From Prevotellaceae bacterium (GTDB taxonomy: Bacteria; Bacteroidota; Bacteroidia; Bacteroidales; UBA932), in contig JAIRMK010000209.1 of the NCBI GenBank assembly GCA_031258755.1, positions 1 through 10,833 on the forward strand: a stretch of DNA of 10,833 nucleotides, read 5' to 3'. The translations under genes were made by a program, and so were the position numbers. The notes under the pieces were generated by a model, which ran no database searches, was not told the origin of the DNA, and saw nothing but the letters and a program-made list of their open reading frames with translations. How positions within the stretch are numbered: the stretch's first letter is position 1; the number at the start of each line of letters is the position of its first letter. Below are positions 7,221 to 10,833 of the stretch, piece after piece.

Positions 7221-7252
7221 AACGAAATAAAAATTACAGGCTCACCCAACTT

Positions 7253-8281
7253 ATGACAAATATTCTTGTTATTTATACCGGCGGCACCATCGGGATGAAA
7301 CAACATCACGAAACCGGCGTGTGGCAACCTTTCAACTTCGAACAAATTATAGAAGAAGTACCTGTCCTTAAAAAATTCGGATTTACTATTGACACCTTGA
7401 GTTTCGACCCTTTGATTGATTCTTCGGAGGCGCAGCCTTCCTTTTGGGTGAAACTGGTGCAATTAATTTCCGACAACTATACTAAATATGACGGATTTGT
7501 GGTTCTCCACGGCACCGATACCATGTCCTATACCGCATCGGCATTGAGCTTTATGCTCGAAAATCTTGAGAAGCCCATCATCCTTACCGGAAGCCAATTA
7601 CCCATCGGCATGTTGCGCACCGACGGAATGGAGAACCTGGTGTCGGCCATTGAGATTGCGGCAGCAAAAGAAAACGGACATCCTTGCGTGCCCGAAGTAT
7701 GTATATTTTTTGAAAACCAGCTTTTCCGCGGCAACCGCACCACAAAAGACAATGCCGAACAGTTTAAGGCTTTCCGTTCGGCCAATTATCCGGCGTTGGC
7801 CAATGCCGGTGTGTATATTAAGTTTAATACACCGGTTATCCAATACCCCACACAATGGGGGAAGCCTTTAAAAATAAACACCCACCTCGACAATAACGTG
7901 GCCGTCCTTAAAATTTTCCCGGGCATCAGTCAAAAAATAATGGAAGGCATATTAAATACCAATGATTTACGCGCCGTAATTTTGGAAACCTACGGATCGG
8001 GTAATGCGCCCACCTCGCCCTGGTTTATCCACACGCTAAAACAAGCCATAGACAGGGGCCTCATTCTTGTAAACATCACACAGTGTGCCGCCGGAAGTGT
8101 GGAGATGGACAAATATGAAACCGGCATGGCACTGAAAAAAGCAGGCGTACTTAGCGGTCATGACAGCACGATCGAAGCCGCTTTAACAAAGCTTTTTCTT
8201 TTATTAGGCAAATATAAAGATAATCAGACCATTAAAAATTTATGGCAAAAAAATATTAGCGGAGAAATTTCTTTAATATAA
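7253..8281 (+). CDS. ansA: type I L-asparaginase (cytosolic)
   Basis: Hydrolyses L-asparagine to aspartate and ammonia. The two catalytic threonine motifs are present: YTGGTIGM (8-15) with nucleophile Thr12, and LHGTDTMSYTASALSFMLENL (85-105) with Thr88 and Asp89. The partner lysine is Lys165 in RGNRTTK (159-165). LTGSQLPIG (111-119) and YGSGNAP further on also agree closely with E. coli asparaginase I. The 342 residues and the lack of a signal peptide indicate the cytoplasmic, type I enzyme rather than the periplasmic type II form. It follows the TatD gene after 32 bases with no recognisable promoter or terminator between them, so it may be read through from upstream. A 76-base AT-rich gap separates it from exbB. 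Confidence 0.96.
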   Translation: MTNILVIYTGGTIGMKQHHETGVWQPFNFEQIIEEVPVLKKFGFTIDTLSFDPLIDSSEAQPSFWVKLVQLISDNYTKYDGFVVLHGTDTMSYTASALSFMLENLEKPIILTGSQLPIGMLRTDGMENLVSAIEIAAAKENGHPCVPEVCIFFENQLFRGNRTTKDNAEQFKAFRSANYPALANAGVYIKFNTPVIQYPTQWGKPLKINTHLDNNVAVLKIFPGISQKIMEGILNTNDLRAVILETYGSGNAPTSPWFIHTLKQAIDRGLILVNITQCAAGSVEMDKYETGMALKKAGVLSGHDSTIEAALTKLFLLLGKYKDNQTIKNLWQKNISGEISLI

Positions 8282-8300
8282 AATTTTCAAATTTTATTCG

Positions 8301-8328
8301 TATCTTGCGGCTTAATTTAGTATAATTG
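8301..8328 (+). promoter_or_regulatory. possible promoter region before exbB
   Basis: Two imperfect -7-like sequences occur: TATCTTGCG at 8301-8309, which is the usual TATCTTTGC lacking one T, and TATAATTG at 8321-8328 with one mismatch. Neither has a clear -33 box. The gap of 76 bases is AT-rich and is the likeliest place for the exbB operon promoter, but the exact element is uncertain. Confidence 0.35.
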
Positions 8329-8357
8329 TAATAAATAAAAATAAAAAATTAAAGACC

Positions 8358-9086
8358 ATGAAAAAACTGTTAATGTTTTTGGCTTTTATGGGTATCATGA
8401 TGTTCTCTGTAAATAATCTGGTTGCCCAAGATTCTACAATATTTGAAGAAGAAGTAGAAGTACCTGTTCACCAACAGTTGAAAATTAAATTTATTGAAGG
8501 TGGCCCGGCATTTATGAGCATTATCTTGCTTTGTCTTGTGTTGGGATTGGCGATCAGTATCGAGCGGATACTCTACCTGAACCTTGCGACCGTGAATACG
8601 CAAAAATTATTAAAAGAAGTAGAAAGCGCATTGGCAGCAGGAGGCATTGAAGCGGCAAAAAACGTATGTCGCAACACACGAGGACCGGTGGCCAGTATAT
8701 TTTACCAGGGTTTGAGCCGCACAGACGAAGGGATTGAAATTGTTGAAAAATCAGTGGTTTCATACGGATCTGTTCAGATGAACCAAATGGAAAGCGGCTT
8801 GTCATGGATTCAACTTTTCATTGCCATTGCGCCCATGTTAGGGTTCCTGGGAACGGTGATCGGGATGATCGCGGCGTTTGACTCTATTCAGGTTCGTGGC
8901 GATATTTCTCCGAACATTGTAGCCGGCGGTATCAAAATCGCGCTCATTACTACCGTAGCCGGTTTGGTGGTGGCTATTATTCTTCAACTGTTCTATAACT
9001 ACATCCTCTCGAAAATTGACAGTTTGGTAACATCTATGGAAGACGCCTCCATTTCGTTGATTGATATTCTGGCAAAGCATAAATAA
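8358..9086 (+). CDS. exbB: MotA/TolQ/ExbB-family proton channel protein
   Basis: Inner-membrane channel subunit that, with ExbD, uses the proton-motive force to drive outer-membrane processes, typically TonB-dependent uptake. The 242 residues begin with a hydrophobic signal-like segment (1-23, ending VAQ), then an acidic stretch, and three membrane helices at about 51-70, 150-172 and 188-212. The family signatures PMLGFLGTVIGMI (159-171) and TTVAGLVVAI (198-207) are in the last two helices, with the cytoplasmic domain between helices 1 and 2. It is the first gene of a four-gene operon that includes two exbD genes, which supports the ExbB rather than MotA assignment. Whether the N-terminal segment is cleaved or stays as an extra helix is not known. 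Confidence 0.92.
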   Translation: MKKLLMFLAFMGIMMFSVNNLVAQDSTIFEEEVEVPVHQQLKIKFIEGGPAFMSIILLCLVLGLAISIERILYLNLATVNTQKLLKEVESALAAGGIEAAKNVCRNTRGPVASIFYQGLSRTDEGIEIVEKSVVSYGSVQMNQMESGLSWIQLFIAIAPMLGFLGTVIGMIAAFDSIQVRGDISPNIVAGGIKIALITTVAGLVVAIILQLFYNYILSKIDSLVTSMEDASISLIDILAKHK

Positions 9087-9102
9087 TAAAGCGCTGCATA
9101 TT

Positions 9103-9513
9103 ATGAAATACAAATACATATCCATTAGCCTTATCGTTATTTCATTGCTCATACTCCTTCTATTTTCTCTTGATTCGGAAAATGCAGGTAAAGTGGGAAT
9201 GTTTCTGACATGGGCTTACATTCTACTGGGAGTAGCCGTAGTGGCCGCCGTGGGGATACCATTGGCACACACCATTCAGAATCCGGCGAAACTGAAGAAA
9301 GTAGGTATTTATGCGGGGTTGGCACTGGTTGTGCTGATTATTTCCATCCTGTTTTCTTCGCCCGATCCGGTTGTGGGTGTAACGCTTCCGGCAGAACCTT
9401 CTTCCAGCACATTGCAGTGGGCCGACACGGGAATTATTGCCACATACATATTACTGATCGTAGCTTTCGGCTCTATAATTGCGGGTGGTATTATCAATAT
9501 GAGAAATCGATAA
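9103..9513 (+). CDS. small four-helix membrane protein of unknown function in the exbB-exbD operon
   Basis: I do not recognise a named family. The 136-residue protein is almost entirely hydrophobic, with four likely membrane helices at about 5-22, 31-55, 66-85 and 109-132. A short charged loop (PAKLKKVG, 61-68) separates helices 2 and 3. A Ser/Pro-rich loop containing SSPDPVV and PAEPSSS (about 85-103) separates helices 3 and 4. I chose the ATG at 9103 because it follows the exbB stop by 16 bases and starts a natural membrane-insertion sequence; the frame is open further upstream, but that would overlap exbB. It ends 12 bases before exbD. Its position suggests it belongs to, or assists, the ExbB-ExbD complex; this is inference. 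Confidence 0.8.
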   Translation: MKYKYISISLIVISLLILLLFSLDSENAGKVGMFLTWAYILLGVAVVAAVGIPLAHTIQNPAKLKKVGIYAGLALVVLIISILFSSPDPVVGVTLPAEPSSSTLQWADTGIIATYILLIVAFGSIIAGGIINMRNR

Positions 9514-9525
9514 TTCAAAAAAATT

Positions 9526-10122
9526 ATGGCAAAAAGAAAAAGAGAAGCTGGTGAAATAAATGCAGGCTCGATGGCCGACATCGCGTTTCTTTTGCTCATA
9601 TTCTTTCTGGTAACAACAACAATGGACATTGATTCGGGGCTGATACGCCGCCTTCCCCCCATGCCCGACGAACACCAAAAACAAGATGACGCGAAGATAA
9701 ACCGCCGGAATATTATGGTGGTGCTTGTCAATAGCCGCGATCACCTTTCGGCGGGCGGGCAGTCTATGGATGTAAAATCCCTGAAAAACGCCGTAAAAGA
9801 ATTTGTGCAAAACCCATCGGAAGACCCGAGAAAAGCGGAAAAAGAAATAAAAAATATTGACGGACTTGGCCCCTATCCGGTATCAAAAGCCGTTATTTCA
9901 CTACAAAACGCACGGGGTACCAGCTATAATGCTTACATCAGCATACAGAATGAACTGGTAGCCGCTTTTAACGAACTGCGTGATGAATTGTCATTGTCGC
10001 GCTTCGGCAAAGTGTATGCACGCCTTTCCGACGATCAACAGCAAATTGTGCGAAAGGCTATACCGCAAAATATTTCAGAAGCTGAACCCGTAGATGTAGA
10101 TATCGACGCAAATAAAAAATAA
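9526..10122 (+). CDS. exbD: ExbD/TolR-family biopolymer transport protein (first copy)
   Basis: Partner of ExbB in coupling proton flow to periplasmic work. A short positively charged cytoplasmic tail precedes the single membrane helix (about 16-34), which contains the conserved proton-carrying aspartate, Asp18, in SMADIAFLLLIFFLVTTT. The remaining residues form the periplasmic domain. At 198 residues it is longer than a typical ExbD of about 140; the extra length includes a Lys/Glu-rich segment (about 95-115) and an acidic tail EAEPVDVDIDANKK. It starts 12 bases after the small membrane protein gene and ends 15 bases before the second exbD. The two copies differ greatly outside the helix, so they are not a recent duplication. 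Confidence 0.93.
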   Translation: MAKRKREAGEINAGSMADIAFLLLIFFLVTTTMDIDSGLIRRLPPMPDEHQKQDDAKINRRNIMVVLVNSRDHLSAGGQSMDVKSLKNAVKEFVQNPSEDPRKAEKEIKNIDGLGPYPVSKAVISLQNARGTSYNAYISIQNELVAAFNELRDELSLSRFGKVYARLSDDQQQIVRKAIPQNISEAEPVDVDIDANKK

Positions 10123-10137
10123 CAAAAGAACGCGGAT

Positions 10138-10608
10138 ATGGCAAAATTTGAAAGAAAAGATAAAAAGAGACTATCGGCTATTAGCACAGCTTCTTTGCCC
10201 GACGTAGTGTTCATGCTGTTATTCTTCTTTATGACGGTAACCACACTACGCGAAACCGAACAATTGGTAACAGTTAATTTGCCCGAAGCCTCACAGGCGG
10301 CAAAGGTTGAACGTAAAGACCTCACGAGCTATATTTACATAGGAACGCCTGTGTCCGGCTATCAACAGCAAATGGGCACCAACGCACGTATCCAGCTCAA
10401 CGACGCATTCAGGGAAGTGTCGGATATCCGCAATTTCATCGCGGCCGAACGCGAAACGTTGAAGGAAGACGACCGGCAGTTTATGACCACTTCATTAAAA
10501 GTAGATGTGGGCGTGCGCATGGGTATTGTGTCTGATGTGAAACAGGAACTGCGTCGCAGCAATGCATTAAGGGTTTCTTATTCGGCAAAAAAGCCGGCGA
10601 CGGAATAG
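10138..10608 (+). CDS. exbD: ExbD/TolR-family biopolymer transport protein (second copy)
   Basis: A 156-residue ExbD-like protein with a basic N-terminus (KFERKDKKR), one membrane helix (about 19-36) holding the conserved Asp22 in SLPDVVFMLLFFFMTVTT, and a periplasmic domain to the end. This domain ends with KVDVGVRMGIVSDVKQELRRSNALRVSYS (about 121-149), resembling the part of ExbD/TolR that contains the dimer-forming sheet and helix. It is the last gene of the operon, followed after 24 bases by a strong terminator. No tonB gene lies between it and the terminator, so the TonB partner must be encoded elsewhere. Paired ExbD paralogues are known in Bacteroidetes; whether they form a heterodimer here is inference. 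Confidence 0.92.
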   Translation: MAKFERKDKKRLSAISTASLPDVVFMLLFFFMTVTTLRETEQLVTVNLPEASQAAKVERKDLTSYIYIGTPVSGYQQQMGTNARIQLNDAFREVSDIRNFIAAERETLKEDDRQFMTTSLKVDVGVRMGIVSDVKQELRRSNALRVSYSAKKPATE

Positions 10609-10632
10609 TTTCTTTTTCGTGAAAAAATTATT

Positions 10633-10668
10633 AAAAGCGCTTATTTTTTTATGAAATAAGCGCTTTTT
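10633..10668 (+). terminator. rho-independent terminator after the exbB-exbD operon
   Basis: A perfect 14-bp stem is formed by AAAAGCGCTTATTT (10633-10646) and AAATAAGCGCTTTT (10654-10667) with a 7-base loop, and the transcript ends in a U-run. A-rich sequence on the left side would provide a U-run on the other strand too, so it may work in both directions. It separates the operon from the next gene. Confidence 0.9.
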
Positions 10669-10682
10669 GTTTAGTAAAATGC

Positions 10683-10690
10683 TATCTTTG
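10683..10690 (+). promoter_or_regulatory. Bacteroidetes -7 promoter element before the terminal lipoprotein gene
   Basis: TATCTTTG matches TAnnTTTG perfectly and is followed by CCCAC. Its distance to the ATG at 10712 gives a leader of roughly 15-20 bases. No -33 box stands out at the usual spacing, because the terminator arm occupies that region. Confidence 0.6.
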
Positions 10691-10711
10691 CCCACAAAGA
10701 AAATTACTTAT

Positions 10712-10833
10712 ATGAAAAAAATTTTTTTACTTATCATTTATTGCGGCCTGTGGCTTGTCGTGGCCTCCTCCTCATGCCAGACGCAGCAGGCTGTTTCAAA
10801 AACGCCAAAATATGTTTTTCTCTTTATCGGTGA
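10712..10833 (+). CDS. lipoprotein, probable alkaline phosphatase (5' part only)
   Basis: Only the first 40 codons are in the window; the gene continues past its end. The N-terminus MKKIFLLIIYCGLWLVVASSSC is a lipoprotein signal peptide with Cys22 as the probable lipidation site; serine rather than leucine at -3 makes the lipobox imperfect. The last visible residues, KYVFLFIG followed by GA of the next codon, match the KxVxLFIGDG start of the alkaline phosphatase catalytic domain, where the next Asp is a metal ligand. The role would be release of phosphate from organic phosphates at the cell envelope. It has its own -7 element and lies after a terminator, so it is a separate transcription unit. 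The identification rests on about eight residues. Confidence 0.6.
   Translation, partial: MKKIFLLIIYCGLWLVVASSSCQTQQAVSKTPKYVFLFIG

Noticed and set aside
7566..7871. A 101-residue plus-strand frame inside the asparaginase gene
   Set aside because: It is a shifted frame fully within ansA, whose protein is intact and conserved throughout this interval.

Overview
The window looks like chromosomal DNA from a Bacteroidetes bacterium, probably of the Bacteroidia. The evidence is the Bacteroidetes-type -7 promoter element (TAnnTTTG) in several gaps (TATCTTTG at 2227-2234 and 10683-10690, TACCTTTG at 4222-4229), the near absence of strong Shine-Dalgarno sites, AT-rich gaps between genes of roughly 50% GC, and protein sequences of Bacteroidetes character. 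All 13 recognisable genes are on the plus strand, and no gap without a gene reaches 300 bases. I see no rRNA, tRNA, CRISPR array, insertion sequence or phage gene.

Layout. (1) 127-2081: a biotin-dependent acyl-CoA carboxyltransferase (propionyl/methylmalonyl-CoA type) followed by a small biotin carrier protein. (2) 2082-2241: a 160-bp gap with tandem CTAAT-type repeats and a promoter lying almost on the next start codon. (3) 2242-4241: an arginine deiminase overlapping the tRNA pseudouridine synthase gene truB. (4) 4263-7220: queA (queuosine synthesis), dprA (transformation or recombination) and a TatD-family hydrolase, closely spaced, with a promoter inside the 3' end of truB. (5) 7253-8281: a cytosolic type I asparaginase. 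(6) 8358-10608: an inner-membrane energy-transduction operon made of exbB, a small unknown membrane protein and two different exbD genes, closed by a strong rho-independent terminator at 10633-10668. (7) 10712 to the end: the 5' end of a lipoprotein gene, probably an alkaline phosphatase, cut by the window edge.

The genes fall into three themes: acyl-CoA carboxylation or decarboxylation, housekeeping functions in tRNA modification and DNA handling with amino-acid deamination, and proton-motive-force coupling to the outer membrane. Most of this is ordinary core genome. I did not find a convincing new biological system. The least explained items are the four-helix membrane protein inside the exbB-exbD operon, the CTAAT repeat region with its nearly leaderless promoter, and the active-site loop of the arginine deiminase.
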